A stretch of 64,000 bases of DNA from Apostichopus californicus (GCA_020650975.1 JAIPMN010002449.1:1-64000), one strand, 5' to 3'; shown: positions 11,314 to 24,719, counted from the stretch's first letter. Program-made: numbers and translations. The notes: a model not told the origin generated them from the letters alone.

Positions 11314-11388
11314 TAAGGGAGAAGGGAGAATGGAGAAGGGAGGAGGGAGGAGGGAGGAGGGAGGAGGGAGGAGGGAAAAGGGAAAGTG
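11314..11388. repeat. Polypurine GGAGGGA tract
   Basis: Repeated GGAGGGAGGAGGGAGG on the + strand in intron 4, 150 bp from the exon 5 acceptor. It could form triplex or quadruplex DNA. The pre-mRNA is pyrimidine-rich here, which could act as a decoy polypyrimidine tract. Confidence 0.85.
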
Positions 11389-11551
11389 GATGATATCAAC
11401 AGATCATAATGACAGCAACCTTTACATACACTTGAAAACAGTAATAATTATGGAATGAACTTGGTCCAAATGGTACATTTAATTTCTTTCTCAAATAAAC
11501 TGTTCCTCGAACACACAGTATAAATCATGTGGTTATGATGTATCATGAATT

Positions 11552-11673
11552 CACTTCACATACAAAACTGTGTGAACATAGTACTTTGATTGCAAGCATT
11601 TAAAATGTCAAGTCACTTCACATTCAAACTGTGTAAACATAGTACTTTAAATGTATGCATTTAAAATGTCATG
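11552..11673. repeat. 62-bp two-copy tandem duplication
   Basis: CACTTCACAT at 11552 and again at 11614, with the shared phrases CTGTGT(G/A)AACATAGTACTTT and GCATTTAAAATGTCA. Confidence 0.85.
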
Positions 11674-12487
11674 CAAATGTTCTTTACACACAGTTTGACT
11701 GGATGTTGTATGTGTTATAACTGTATGTACAGTAAAAGGCCTGATATACTGTACGCACTGAACCTCCGTTCACTTTGCTGTATATATGAACTTGGTTTAT
11801 TGTATGTGTGCGATGTACAAAATAAAATACTACATAATACTAATACTATGTACATACTAATACATAATACTTATACATACAATACTACCACATATGCAGG
11901 GCATAAATGCATCTAGTCTACAATGTAAATGATACTGTGTTATATAACTAATACATACAGTAAAGGCCTGATATACTGTACTGTGCGCACTGAACCTCTG
12001 TTGATTCCCTATATCTTTACTGCAGTCATTGATGATTGATAGTGTTGGGGCTACCAACAGGCTCAAAGGAGAAACTAAATTCCTCCAAGGAGGCTCTATG
12101 GGGCTACATACATGTGCAGATTATCAACTGTTATGCCGCCTATAGTTATCAGATACTCCGGTCTCTACAACAGACCGGTAGTTAATTACAATCAACACAC
12201 ACTATTAAGAATTGCTCAGCCTAGAACTATAGCTAGTATAGAGAGCCACGCAGAGTGATCTACTGTTGAGCCACCAACTGAGTCTAAATGGTAGATTAGG
12301 GAGGAGGGGGGGGTGATGACCCAGAAGTGGGTCTGTGGGGTCATAAGTCTGCTCGGGCAGGTGTGATAGATGGCCGGAAAGAGCATGATTTGAGAGGAGA
12401 CGAGTAATCTGTGGAGTGAAATAAATGGCTCTGAACAGCGCTTCGAGATGCAGAGTATCAAGGTTCCATGTACGGTAATAGCATATC

Positions 12488-12890
12488 ACTGTATCTTGAT
12501 AGAAGACTCACAGAGCTTTAAGGAGTATCATAGTTTCATGAGTGAGTATACAGCTTATGATACACTCCATAATAGATAATGGGTAGTTTAAAAATGTAAT
12601 CAGGACTAAAGTTGACCAATTATCAAAACACAAAAGGAACCCGCCGGCCCAATGAGGTGGCCAGAAGGCAGCCAGAGAATGGGGACCACTGTATCTTGAT
12701 AGAAGACTCTCACAGAACTTAAAAGAGTATCATAGTTCCATGAGTGAGTATACAGCTTATGTTACACTCCATAAAAGATAATGGGTAGTTTACAAATGTA
12801 ACCAGGATAAAAGTTGACTAATTTATCAAAACACAAAAGGAACCCACCAGCCCAATGGGATGGCCAGAAGTCAGCCAGAGAATGGGGACC
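12488..12890. repeat. 200-bp two-copy tandem duplication
   Basis: ACTGTATCTTGATAGAAGAC at 12488 and 12688; both copies end in CCAGAGAATGGGGACC. They differ by scattered substitutions and small indels. Confidence 0.9.
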
Positions 12891-14327
12891 ATCCTCAGTG
12901 GCTTTGAGAATTTATCAATATATAGCTGTTTCATTCCTACAAGCTTACTAAACTCCTTCGATAGGTAGAGGCGTTTGACAAAAATGCAATTCCTACAGTG
13001 CCTGACGAATCTTTATCAGAACACGAATAGGGTATTAATTAATCTAGAAGAGAGCCCGGAAGAGGTGGGAAAGAAATGAAGAGAGAGAAGAGGGGAAGAG
13101 GTGGAAAGAAAAGAAGCAGCTGAGAGGAGAGAGGAAGGGGTAACCAAATCCTTGTAAGAGACTCTGGGAATTTAATTTGAGAGGATCATATTGTAATGTC
13201 TAGTGAGCTAATTAACACCAGACTTCAATACAGGTACAGTAACTTTACAATGTTATCCTTAACAGTGCATAATGAACCTGATTCATTATCGGAATTTACA
13301 CCTGTAAGGTAGCCAGAAGGGAGCCAGGGGTGTGGTAACCAGATCCTCGTTGTAGGCTGTAGGGTTTCAACTGTACAATACTATGACGGGTGGCATAGAA
13401 TATTCAGTTCAAATAGTATCCCGGTTACAAAATGTGATGCAAAAATTGTGAAATTCCTCAGAAGCAGGAGTATTGTCTATTCTGCATTTAATATAATTTC
13501 CAGAATGTTATATGACACTGTGATGTAAAAAAATTGATAAAAGAAAATTTTAAACTGAAAATGCAGAAATTACTCTTCATTACTGTACATGAACATTCCA
13601 ATATTCTCTGAATATCCATGTAAGTTGGTGAGCTAAGTTTATTCCACAGTGTGTTACTATTGTACTATACGGTACATATCAAATTCTTGTAATGTATGTA
13701 AAACACAACAACCTAGTATACAATGCATTTGACATCTGCGGCACCCATAGTTGGAAGGTACATACTGTACATGTGCCTGTTTGAGGAACAAAGGGGGGAA
13801 GGGGGTGGGGGAGGGGTTGGAAGAGGATTCAAAGCCAAAGCACGGTAACTCTTAATTTTTTGGACAAGCAATCATATCCTTAAATTTTAAAATATATAAA
13901 ACAGCTAGAAGAAACAACAACTATACAGCTTTGCCAACTATTGTTTTGGTAAGCTCTTCTCTCTAATAATTCCTCTTCTTATTTGTGTTCTACCATATTT
14001 CCCACAACTGACTGAAGTAGATAGTTCTTACACATCTAATCAAATTACCCGAGTGACAGAATCTAATATTAGGTGCTAACTTTCCATAAAGGTACATCAA
14101 AGACCTCAACTGTGACTGAGAACTGCCAATATTCGCCACAAATTTTCAAACGGTAGCGAAAATACACACATACACTCAGACTTGATGCAAGACATATGAC
14201 TCAATTGAATAATATCCACTGAACTCTTTCATCATGCCCCCCCCCTCCCCCTACTTTCCTCTTCCCACCTCAGCCCCTAACCCTTGCTTTTATAAATATA
14301 TGTGAATAATGATATACAGACACAATA

Positions 14328-14700
14328 ACCTAGTAGGTGCTAGACAATTGGAAAAGCAATGGACTTGCCATCTTAGGACTTCAAGTGCGAGTCCTGACGA
14401 AATCTGTAGGCCTACTGTATCATGTTGTGTCCATGTGCAAGGCACTGAACCTTTTCTCACCCATTTGTATAAATTGGTACCAAGAGGTTACTGGTAACTA
14501 TAGTTGTGTATGCCATTTAGTGGCTGCTTTCAAAAAGGAAAGCCCCCAGGGTACACACACTATAGATATGACCCACTGTAAAGTGCCCTGGGAGAATCTG
14601 TTTGAATTTTGTACACTTGGGTGTGTGACAAGTTCAACAACACCATCACACTTTCACAACAGGCTTGCATGAGACTGCATGATTTATCGCTACAGTGCAT
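14328..14700 (+). mobile_element. Degenerate tRNA-headed SINE with conserved central domain
   Basis: A head with AGTGCGAGTCC (B-box-like), then GTGTCCATGTGCAAGGCACT and CCATTTGTATAAATTGGTACC, a word pair characteristic of widespread metazoan SINE central domains, then TGTAAAGTGCCCTGGG near the 3' end. The family assignment is from memory and the copy is old. Confidence 0.45.
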
Positions 14701-14843
14701 GATAATGATCCAATTGGGGAGAGGAAGTATTTACATGCCTCCTCATCACTAGTGAAAAACACAGGTGTACACGTTTGCACATTTTCTGCTGCTGTTCAGT
14801 GTACTACTACTACACAATTAAGTTATAATACCAATGACATATC

Positions 14844-15216
14844 CAGTGACGGCACCAGCCTTGGCAATCTGGGATAGGGGGTGGGTCAACTAGGGGACAA
14901 GGAATATTTTGGGGAGACAAAACATATACAGTGATATGGAGAAGGAGCCTAAGGAGAGGGGTTGCCTCTCCCCTTTAGGAATTCTTCTATAAGTAGAATG
15001 ACTTACTGTAGGTGCAAAATGGTGCTATCATTTGACAATTTTCACATTACTACATTGCACTGGAAGCTATTCCTACTTACAGTACAAGTGATTAGCCTAG
15101 CTCTATATATTTTGGATAAGCACCAGCTTTGGTTGGGGGGAAGTAACTGGGGGGCAAAGGAGAAATCTGGGGGGTAAATACCCCCTCATGCCCCCTCCCC
15201 TATAGTGCTGCCACTG
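14844..15216. mobile_element. hAT-type MITE with perfect 8-bp target-site duplication
   Basis: The left end CAGTGACGGCACCA and the right end read inward as CAGTGGCAGCACTA form imperfect terminal inverted repeats. The 8 bp GACATATC flank both ends exactly (14836-14843 and 15217-15224). An 8-bp duplication and CAGTG ends are hallmarks of hAT transposons. At 373 bp with no open frame it is non-autonomous. Confidence 0.85.
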
Positions 15217-17546
15217 GACATATCCTAACTGCATGTTGTTTATAAGTAAAGTCATGTAACAAGGGCTGATTGCCTTGGTACAAATAACTGTAAACTCTCA
15301 GCTCTTTAACTTTATAATAATTGGCATTAAAACCAAAATGTACATGTTTGTATAGATTAAACTGAATATCCAATGAGCCAATGAAATCTTGAGCTTAATT
15401 GTGCTGTATAGTAGATATGAATACTGTACAGTGAAAATGACTAAGCTACAGTAGTACCATACGTGCTTATGATATTAGTTGACTGTTTGAAATACACACA
15501 CTAAAGTGTTTATGTATTTTAAACACTTTCAAGTTGTCAATTGTATTATGAATACTTTTAAGAGATTTTGTCACCAGGGATAATAGCTGTGGCAAGAAAT
15601 GACCTTCACATACTGGTCAGCAGGTGGAGCACAAAGAGAAACTTTTGAATAACCATGCATGCAATCAAAAACTACACTGCAGTTAACTACTGTATAATTA
15701 CTCACACATTAACTTCAACATTAATGTCACCCAATTAAACAATCATGTGTGGGTTGAGCAAACATTATCTACAAGTTTTCTATACCTTTTCGAAGATCTT
15801 CTTATATTGTTGAATAAACATACTACAACTAATTAAGAACACACAATGTATGCATATATATGTACCTAAAAACACATTTGAAAGAATATAATTGACAGCC
15901 AGAGTAATCAAACCTCTTCTATAAGTATAATATTTGTTTACTATGATAAACACCTGCTACACTAATCCAACAATAGTCCTTAATTTACACAGTATTTTGT
16001 GGCTGATATGCTGTTTGCAATTGGGTTGTCAATAAGATAAGAATGTCCTACCTAACACTATATAAGCATATAATTTGAAGTGTAGAATATTTTGCCTCTA
16101 TAGTGTAAACCAAGTCAATCGCTTAATCGATTGCACCACCATGTGGAAATTGTTCAGAAGTTAAACACATGTCAGTAAAGAAGAATATATTTATCAGGCT
16201 ACCTACGTACATTCTGTGCTAATTACCTAATTTTTCTTTCTTCCTCTTGAAAAGAAAAGAAAACTTGCCCCACAAATATTTGGGCATAAAAATGGAAATA
16301 GACATAATATGGCAATTAAGAAGAGAAAGACAAAAAAAAAATTTCAAACTGTGATTAAACTTATGAATATTCATTTAAACACAGAACAGTTTAATTTGTT
16401 CCCTGGCAAAAGCAGGTATTAAGGAAAACTGAATAAATTGGGCAACCTCAACTTGAACCCCAAGAGAGTCTAAAGTTGAAATCTTAATCAAAAAGCAAAA
16501 TGAATTGCATTGAGTTATTATCTCTCTCTAGTACTGAAATTACCTTGCCTGATTTGCCCAGATGTTTCAAGTCTCGATCATAAATCTTGGCAGTTAGACC
16601 TAACCACAGTTAATTAAAGCCTTAAGACAAATCATTGCCTTCAAAATGTTCAAAACATTTTTATGCAGAAAAGGACAGTATTCTGCAGTTTCAAAAAAAA
16701 GAAAAAGGCATTTAACTTTGGTTCGTACTAAAACCATATTCCATCTGAATTTTTTTTCTTCCCCCACTTTGAATTTTTTGTTGGATATTGGCACGTTTTA
16801 CTGAAAACTCAACATAAACTTAAAATATTTTAAACAGTAAACTTACTTTCTCACAAACAGACTGAAATAGTAATTCAAAAACCCCAAAAAAGCAATTTCT
16901 AATTCATCAAAAACACTGCTATATTTAAAGATATTTTTCAAATTTGCTAGATTTTTCTTTTTCATATCTGTTGTTTTGCCAGGGGTTTACAAGAGTGACC
17001 ATAGAGCCATTAGGAATAAGGGTATCCACTATAGAGGCCTCAATCAAACTGACATTTCTTACACAACAGCAGATGTCTTCATGGGGTACCAAGTACAGTA
17101 TAGAATCACTGAGATTAAGAAACATTATGAGTAAGAAAAAATATTTCTGACCTACATTTACAACAGCAGAAAAAAAACTACGAAATACAAGCAAGGGGGA
17201 CTTAATTATGGATCAAAATGAAAAGAAGGGTCTGTCTGTACTATGCCCAGTAGGCATTCTTGACTATTTCCTGTAATATCAAAGTTACTGTACAATTATA
17301 TCATTTTGGTATGGAACGTTACAATTTCCAGCAAAGTTTGAAACAATGTTACCGTAAAACTTGTCCATTATGTGACTTAAAAATATAGAAAACCCTGTAT
17401 AAATGTTACAATATCACATTATCTCACTACCTCAAACCACTGTATGTATGCTATTTTTATATTTCTGAATTCCCAAATGTCTTAAAAAAGGTCATTCTAA
17501 ATTTCAGGTCATCTAGGAAGATTGGACTACCCGTTAAACAAAAGCA

Positions 17547-17550
17547 NNNN
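17547..17550. other. Assembly gap of four N
   Basis: Four N followed closely by a 14-base C run; a likely sequencing stall. Confidence 0.95.
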
Positions 17551-18066
17551 AAAAGCAAAAATATCCCCCCCCCCCCCCGGAAAATACTAAACATTTTCTC
17601 CTGGAAAAAGTTCAGAGCATGCTGTTACTAATCCGTTATGTAAAATTACAAAGTTATACTATTATACTTTTATACAAAAATCAACTTTATCGAAAGGAAA
17701 AGTTTTGTGAAAAAATATCTCTGGGAAGAAAAATCAGTAATAAATTACAGTCGATCTTCTGAATGGTAGATTCAAAACTAGCTAGGGTAAGAGAGGAGTG
17801 AATTAGTTACTGTTTTAACTTCCTCTATTAAATCTATATATGCAGTTCTAGATGTACTGTTTTGTCAACAATAAATTCTATTTATGTTAAAACAAAGCAT
17901 CAAAACATATAATGACTTGGTGCATATATTCTCAAAAAGTCCTTTTTGCTTCATAATATATCTCCTTCGTCGTCACATATTTTGTCTTCACAAGATCTTC
18001 AGAGTTCGTCAGTACTGTACATGCGCACAATTTAGGAAAGTGTTATATTCACACTCTCACTGGGAA

Positions 18067-18318
18067 TTAAACGGTCTGTTTGATCAACTCTCCAATTGGA
18101 TCAATACCGCTCATTGGAGAGAGGATTATGGGAGCATAGGCGTGTGTACCTGATGTATTTTCTCTGTTAAATCCGACGCCCCCGAATCCTCTCCTTCCCT
18201 TTTGCCATTTGTTTAATTCGCACATCGATTTTTCCAGGTTTTTCAATTTTGCGATCTGTGACTCTATAGTGCCAACCGTCTTAACTGGTATAATATTCTT
18301 TTTTTTTCCTTCAGCCAT
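18067..18318 (-). CDS. Possible small intronic ORF (83 aa), unrecognised
   Basis: I do not recognise this protein. It starts MAEGKKKNIIPVK in a fair Kozak context (G at -3 and +4), has a charged, probably helical part IESQIAKLKNLEKSMCELNK, then a glycine/arginine patch GRRGFGGVGF and a tail ending ELIKQTV before a stop. Composition is balanced and unlike the low-complexity frames around it, and the DNA here and just upstream has more CpG than its surroundings, including the GC palindrome CGGCGG-TG-CCGCCG near 18.45 kb. It could be a nested intronless gene, an alternative exon, a retrocopy or chance. No signal peptide, membrane segment or splice site supports one option. Confidence 0.25.
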   Translation of the reverse strand: MAEGKKKNIIPVKTVGTIESQIAKLKNLEKSMCELNKWQKGRRGFGGVGFNRENTSGTHAYAPIILSPMSGIDPIGELIKQTV

Positions 18319-21300
18319 TCTCTGGATACTGGAAGGAATTGACCCGAATAAATATCAGGCTAATCCGGGCAGTGTACATACTCCACTCAAGCATCAACGC
18401 ACCAAAAATTAGCATGGGGGGAAAAAATCAATAACTTTGTGAAACGGCGGTGCCGCCGAAGGGGTCTTGACTGAATTTTGGACTGCATACTGTACATGTA
18501 AGGACAAGAATTTTCTATCCCTAAATATGAGATGACCGAGAATTCTCAAAAACTATGGTAAACTGATACCCACAATTTTCAAAAGTGCACACAATTAAGT
18601 GACTGAGTAATTGCAAATATTATTAATTAAGACAGCAGTATTTCCTAAACCATGTATTTATATTTCACTCTTCACCTATAATTGTAATTAACTCCAGTTA
18701 TAAACTAGAGCAATTATATATTCTAGAGGTGAATAACAAATGTTTTCCTTCAATTTTCCCAAAACACACAAATAACCTCTACAGTTAATAACAGAACACG
18801 ATTTTTATAAAATGCAACCACTTTCATTATATTCAAAAAAGCTAGGCTAGGTATCTCTGGAATATTATTGTGATAGGCTAGCTACAAGTCGATGTTTGTT
18901 CTTGAGACTTTCTCAATAGTGTTGAAATATCGGCACTGCCATACATATTCTATTTGCTTACAGAATCTGATACGGAGAGAAGAGATCCAAATGCATTAAT
19001 GCAACGACATTCTGTATGTCCGTCTCATGGTTCAAAATTGCATGCATGCAGTACATACATGGAACCCCCAATCTCGATCCCTCTTCCAATAAAGGTCTCA
19101 CCTACCCCCCCCCCTCCCCACCCTCTCCCTTCCATTCCCTCTCCATACATCCAATTCATCAGATCATTTGCCTCCAATTTTTTTAAATGAATGAAGTAAT
19201 CAAAATGTTTAGCTCGTGGTCGGCGAGAAACAGATTTCAATGTACGTCCATTGAGTTTACAAGCAGCAGTAAACATCACAATTAATTGCACCCCGGCCAA
19301 AGGCCAAGTGTGCATGCATGGACACTCATCTCCCAGTATTGTGCACCGTTCAATTTCGATAAAGAAGGACAAAATAATTTTCTCATAAACTTTTAAAAAT
19401 TCCTTTCAGATGCATTGGAAATGGCTATCACATTGTCCTACATCTCCGAGACTCATATCCGCTTACGTCAGTATCGAGGAATTACTTCCAAAAGCTTAAC
19501 CCAACCGAGTTAAATCAAGTTTGAAATGAAAAGCTGAGAGAAGGAGAAACATTTACAAATATAAGGCTGCTCGGGAACCGTATATATACTCAGGACAATT
19601 GCACTCTTACATGGATTCGTCCTTGAAGCGGTAAAAATTCCGCACAGGCCGGTCGACTCTCTTATTAATTTTTTTTTTCTCTTTTTTTTTTTCCTTTTTT
19701 TTTTTCTTCTTCTTCAAGCTCAGGTAAGAAATATCATTTTCGCGCTTGCATGTGCACAGGATTCCACTAGCGACAAAGTTCAGATTTTTTTTGTTCCTGT
19801 AATGTGAGAGCATGCAGGAGTTGAATAATGTACTTTTTAATAAATGGAATTTTTTTGTCAAACTAAACATATATATATGTACCCAAAGTATCAGGTATTG
19901 TATGATATGGGAATTGTTCAAGTACTTTAGCTGTAATTTCAAGCTATAGCCAAAAGGCAAAATTAGGGGAGCTGGATTTGATATTAACATTTAATGAAAA
20001 AATAATTTTATTTGTAATCGTCCGATTCCATGCAGAAACTGACTTTTAATCTGCGTTGAATGTTCAAGACAGAAAACTCTTGAACATATCTGTAGAAACT
20101 TTTACGGAAATTGTTACATATGTTGCAATGTTGACACAAACGACAGACAATCTTGTTTGGTCGGGAAGAGGGGAGGGGGTGACGGTTTAGTGTAGTGATA
20201 TTGAAGGAATGAAATGAAGTTTATACAAGTTGTTTGAACAAGAAATTTTCACATCTTTTTGTAGCAATTACACTTTGGCAAAATCTATCATTGGCTCACA
20301 TTTTGACATGTGCTTTGACAATGTCAACAGAGTTTGTACTTTGAAGCCTAAACAAATTAACACACTGTTTTTATTTAGGAACATGAACTATTTTAAAAAA
20401 TTCTATACCTCTCTGTTAATGTTATTTAAGCAAAATACTTGAATCTTTTATAGGCTAACTTGGCTCGAATCATACGTTGGAAATGAGTTAACATTTATTG
20501 GCATCAATTTCAGTTGTCAGACAAAATTTCTTAGACCTACTGGTTTGGGTATCCCTATATAGTAGTAAGCAATATGATATCTACTGGTCTCTAACTCTAC
20601 ATTAGCACTTTTCAAAGCAACCTAACCTACCAAGCTGGTGATGTTATAGGATTGCACCCCTATATCGCCCTCCTTTCCCCCCCCCCCCCATATAGCCAGT
20701 CCTGCCACCTCATTTTCAGAGAAAGTTTGCAATTTATTTACCTACACCAATACAAGAACTAAGATTTCCATACAGTTGGTTTCATTCAACATGTATCTTC
20801 ATGCTAATGACACAGTTTTTAAATGTCATAACGATGTCGCCTTTGATCCTTTCTGGTGTAATTAGCCAAACTTTGCTCTCTTTTTCGGCTTAGTAACGAT
20901 TAATCGCTACGATTTGAAGATATCCCTGTGTGGGACATTTCCCTAATATGTTATTCCACTAGAGCTTTGAAATTGCTTAGTAATGTTTCCTAGCATTGAA
21001 AAGATCCTGCAGTCATACCTTACATGGTCATTTTATGTGTTTGATCTACGTCACTGCGTACGGTATTTATCTATACTGAAACAACTACCGCCAAAATTTG
21101 ACAAAGATATTCCACCTAACCACCAATTTCTGAGACCACAGCACAATTAAAAGTGTAACTACCTCTAGGACAATCACAGGATATGACTGATTTAGAATAA
21201 AGGTCACACATGTAACTAACTGTAGGCCTACAGTACAGCAATGAAATAACAGGACTATATACCTTGAAATGATCATTTATGGGGTTTATATAGTGGGTGG

Positions 21301-21938
21301 AGGTGGGGAGAGTAAGGGATTATCTCTTTCCCGAAGCAAATATCCGGAGAAAAATTACCTAAAACAGAAACCCACAAAGTGTCACCTTTTTTTGGATAAC
21401 AGGTTTTCATGTACGTCAGATTTCAACCAATATAGGCATGCCTATACATTTAATCCAATTATCCAACATCTTAACCATCTCGTTCCAATGGTGAACATAC
21501 AACCACCTTATTCATTCACTTCCTATCACAAATAGCCTGTATATTCTCTTATCATTTCAAGGGATGTACATAACATTTTTACTTTATGGAAAAATGTGTA
21601 ATTTAGCAACGTACTGTGTCATTTAAGACACTTTTGGTGGTAGAATGAAAAGTTGGATGTATAGGACAGAATGGGGGAGCGGGGAGGGGGAGGGGCGAGG
21701 TAGCAGTAATAGGTCACCAGGACACTCTGGATATGTATAATTTGCCCTTGTCCTTCATTTGCCCTTGTCGTTCACCTCCATTTCATTTCACATACTCATT
21801 ACGTTTTCAATTATATAAATTTTGAATCATTGCATTTAAGTCTGTTAATGTGAAACCTATATTATAGATAAGAGATACAGACCTCCAGGGCTTCCATCAC
21901 CAGATAAACACCTACCTGTTATAAGCTACAATTAAATC

Positions 21939-22062
21939 GCATCTTTTGGAATATACTGTGATGAACATATCAGTTCAGATGTTGGGGGGGGGGGGGGNNN
22001 NNNNNNNCAGCATCTTTTGCAATATACTGTGATGAGCATATCAGTTCAGATGTTGGGGGGGG
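21939..22062. repeat. Near-identical sequence on both sides of a 10-N gap
   Basis: GCATCTTTTGGAATATACTG up to a G run (left) and GCATCTTTTGCAATATACTG up to a shorter G run (right) surround N at 21998-22007. Either a tandem duplication broken by a poly-G stall or an assembly artefact from joining two reads or alleles. Confidence 0.8.
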
Positions 22063-23286
22063 TTCTTAACTTCATAAATCATCGCAACTGGCTGGTGTGT
22101 GAAATTATTGGATCTTCTTTTCGCTTAGTTTTTCATTGTCTGCCAACCAGACACAATTCACTTTCCATGTCCAAATGATCAAATAACGTAAACATGATCA
22201 ATCTTTAAATCCAGCTCCTCCTCCTCCCCCTCAGCCAGAGATCAGCGAAACTGATCAGACCAGCTGTGTTTTCACTTTTCTATCCCCACCTGTCTGTCTG
22301 ACTCACTGCCTCTCTCCCACGACCTCTACTGACCTCTTAGAATACAGACAAAAACAAGTGACAAGGCTTAAAAGTTATCGGTTTCCCTATTGTGTACATC
22401 TCTGGCTTCATTTTGTGTGCGCAAAAAGTGACAATTAAATACTGTGGCGTGTATTACCAGCACTAATTTCTGATGAATATATTGCACAGCACCGGAGAGA
22501 AGGAAATTTCAATTCTGAGAAATTGCCCTTTTCGTTAAATAAATTTTCAGATCCTTATTAACGACAATATATTCTTTTTCCTTTTCTGGATTTTTTCTTT
22601 TCCTTTTTTTTTTCCAGTGATATAACTATTTTCAAGGAATGTTTTCAATAGAAATTTAATATGAATATGTTTTCTGATTCTTTAACTTTAATGAAGACTG
22701 GATTGATAAACCACAGAGGTTGTTTTTTGAGAGGGGACATACAAGTGACAGTCTAGGTCACATCAAAGTGAAATTTTGGAGGTCTGTATTTGCAAATCAA
22801 ACCTAAATTCCCAAAGATTTCTTTCCGTCTTCATTTAAAATAGAAACAGCCATCTGGAGTTAGTTTCTCCTAAATTAGGTAATAAGATTTAAAGCATTTC
22901 TTTCAAGTTTTCTCCATTCTCTTCAGATTCGATGACAGGTACCAGACAAAGGGCTAAAAAGTTGTGGTCCACAGGACATGTGTTTTCCCTTCAAAGCAAC
23001 ATTTCAGCTACAAGTAAACTTTAATCTAAACACATCCTTGCCCTGTGTGGTGCATAAACCACAATTTACCAGTACTTATTTAAAAACAACCATGTTCTCA
23101 AACTTTGGGAATATGAGAAGTTCAAGAGTCTCTGTACTTTTAATGACAATACCAGGTGCCTTTTTGAGAGCAAAATATTGTCCATTCAGCAAAATACATA
23201 CATGTAACAAATTACTTATGTGGCTACACCATATGTGTCTATAATTAAGCCCCCAAGGTGTAAATTTAAACAACCTTTTTCCTCAG

Positions 23287-23393
23287 ACTTATCTGACAAT
23301 TTGATTGGTCAGCTAGATACCTTGCACAGTTCAGTCTAAGAGTGACAATTTGATTGGTCAGCTAGATACCCTTGCAGTGTTCAGTCTATGAGT
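23287..23393. repeat. 56-bp two-copy tandem duplication
   Basis: TGACAATTTGATTGGTCAGC occurs twice, followed by TAGATACC and CAGTCTA(A/T)GAG. Both copies contain an inverted CCAAT box. Confidence 0.85.
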
Positions 23394-23730
23394 AACTGTG
23401 CAGTTCAGTATAGGAATTAAAATTGGCTCTGTGACAAGCGTTATCTCGAGGACCGGGCAAAGATATTAACAGTATGTTACGAAGGCTGAGATTTATAGCA
23501 ACGATACAGAGCTTAATTGTAAAACAGCACATCGCTTCCCAGGCCCACTTTTAGGCACAGCTTGGATCCAATGCTGAGTTGGACCAAAAGCGTTAATTTC
23601 TATTGACTTGCTTCATATATTTAGTAAACCTACGATGCACTTATAGGCCTATTGCAATCCAACCGATATAATGGCACACAGTACAGTGGTCTCCCTGTGC
23701 TGCACTTATTATACATTGCAAATGTATACA

Positions 23731-23821
23731 GTTTGGGGGATATGGGAGGTGGGGTGGGGTGGGATATGGGAGGTGGGGATGGGTGGTAGAGATGGGGGTG
23801 GAATGGGGATAGAGGTGGGGG
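23731..23821 (+). repeat. G-rich tract beside the exon 4 donor
   Basis: Many runs of 3-5 G (GGGAGGTGGGGTGGGGTGGG and similar), ending about 40 bases from the exon 4 splice donor. On the template strand it is a strong quadruplex candidate. Confidence 0.85.
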
Positions 23822-23860
23822 ATTAAATGCCTGTTCTTGTTGTCACATTTGATAATTTAC

Positions 23861-24004
23861 CTTTCCATCCGGGTGCGCAGACATGGCCGACATGAACGGT
23901 GACTATGACTGGTTCGCTCTGTCTATGACTGCAGTCTGCTGCCACCACGGCCAGGATGTAATTCTGCTCGATGGCATCTAAAACTTCTGTTGTTGATAAC
24001 CAAC
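23861..24004 (-). CDS. CLSTN: Calsyntenin exon 4: end of second cadherin repeat and CAPGW motif
   Basis: The 144-base exon encodes residues 201-248 plus one base: GWLSTTEVLD, NYILAVVAADCSHRQSEPVI, TVHVGHVCAPGWK. It closes the second cadherin repeat. The VCAPGWK end corresponds to the CTPGWQGW motif that follows cadherin repeat 2 in vertebrate calsyntenins. Acceptor TTTCTACAG|GT and donor GGAAAG|GTAAAT; phase 1 on both sides, so the exon is symmetrical and could be skipped without breaking the frame. A G-rich tract on the + strand lies about 40 bases beyond its donor. Confidence 0.93.
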
Positions 24005-24719
24005 CTGTAGAAACAAAACAGACAGAAACAATTGGATAAGGAAAATGGCCTACGTTTTTCTAGAAATTGTTTAAATGTCAGATCTTGGGATAAAATATAT
24101 GGAATGATAAGGAAACTTGCTAATTATGGGAAATCTAGAAAGTATAAGATAAAGTACGAAAAGAGTAATAAATAACAAAACAAAAAATAGAATGTATATA
24201 ATAACTTATTCTTAAATTCAAATTATGGGATTAGTCATATATGATTTCTATCTAAAAAAAAAAAATTTCTGACTGTTACTGAAATATGTATATAAGTTGA
24301 CCAGAATAGTTATAATTAACCTTGCAATTGCTGGCCAAAATGAGTTAAAAATAAACATTGAAAGATTCTCTGCAAGTAAAGTCAATATATTTGATAAAGA
24401 AAAAACATCAATATGACTTGTTTTACAAGTGGTATCTGACCACATTTAAGAGTAATTTAGTTTAGTAGTATTTATGTGTATACATGTATGTGTATATTTG
24501 TATTGTGACATACTGTAACACACATAATGCATTAGTTCACTTTTAAGGTATAATTTTCATACTTTGTACTAAGTCTCTTAAATTTCTCCTCTTCTTTTCT
24601 CTCCCTCCCTCCCTCTCTCCTACTCTATTGTTCTCGTTACATTAGTTAGTAAATGGTTAATCAAAGAGAGCCAAAAATGTTTAGCAAATTGCATATCTAC
24701 TGCAAAAAGCTTATGTAGG

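Larger units (their letters stand above)
11165..23860 (-). other. Calsyntenin intron 4 (12.7 kb)
   Basis: Phase-1 intron, GTAAAT..CTCCGCCAG. Contents: purine-rich tract, 62-bp and 200-bp tandem duplications, a degenerate SINE, a hAT MITE with perfect TSD, two assembly gaps (one flanked by a duplicated sequence), a small possible ORF at 18.07-18.32 kb, a 56-bp tandem duplication and G-rich tracts near 13.79, 20.17 and 23.74 kb. Between these the sequence is AT-rich with no recognisable genes. Confidence 0.85.
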
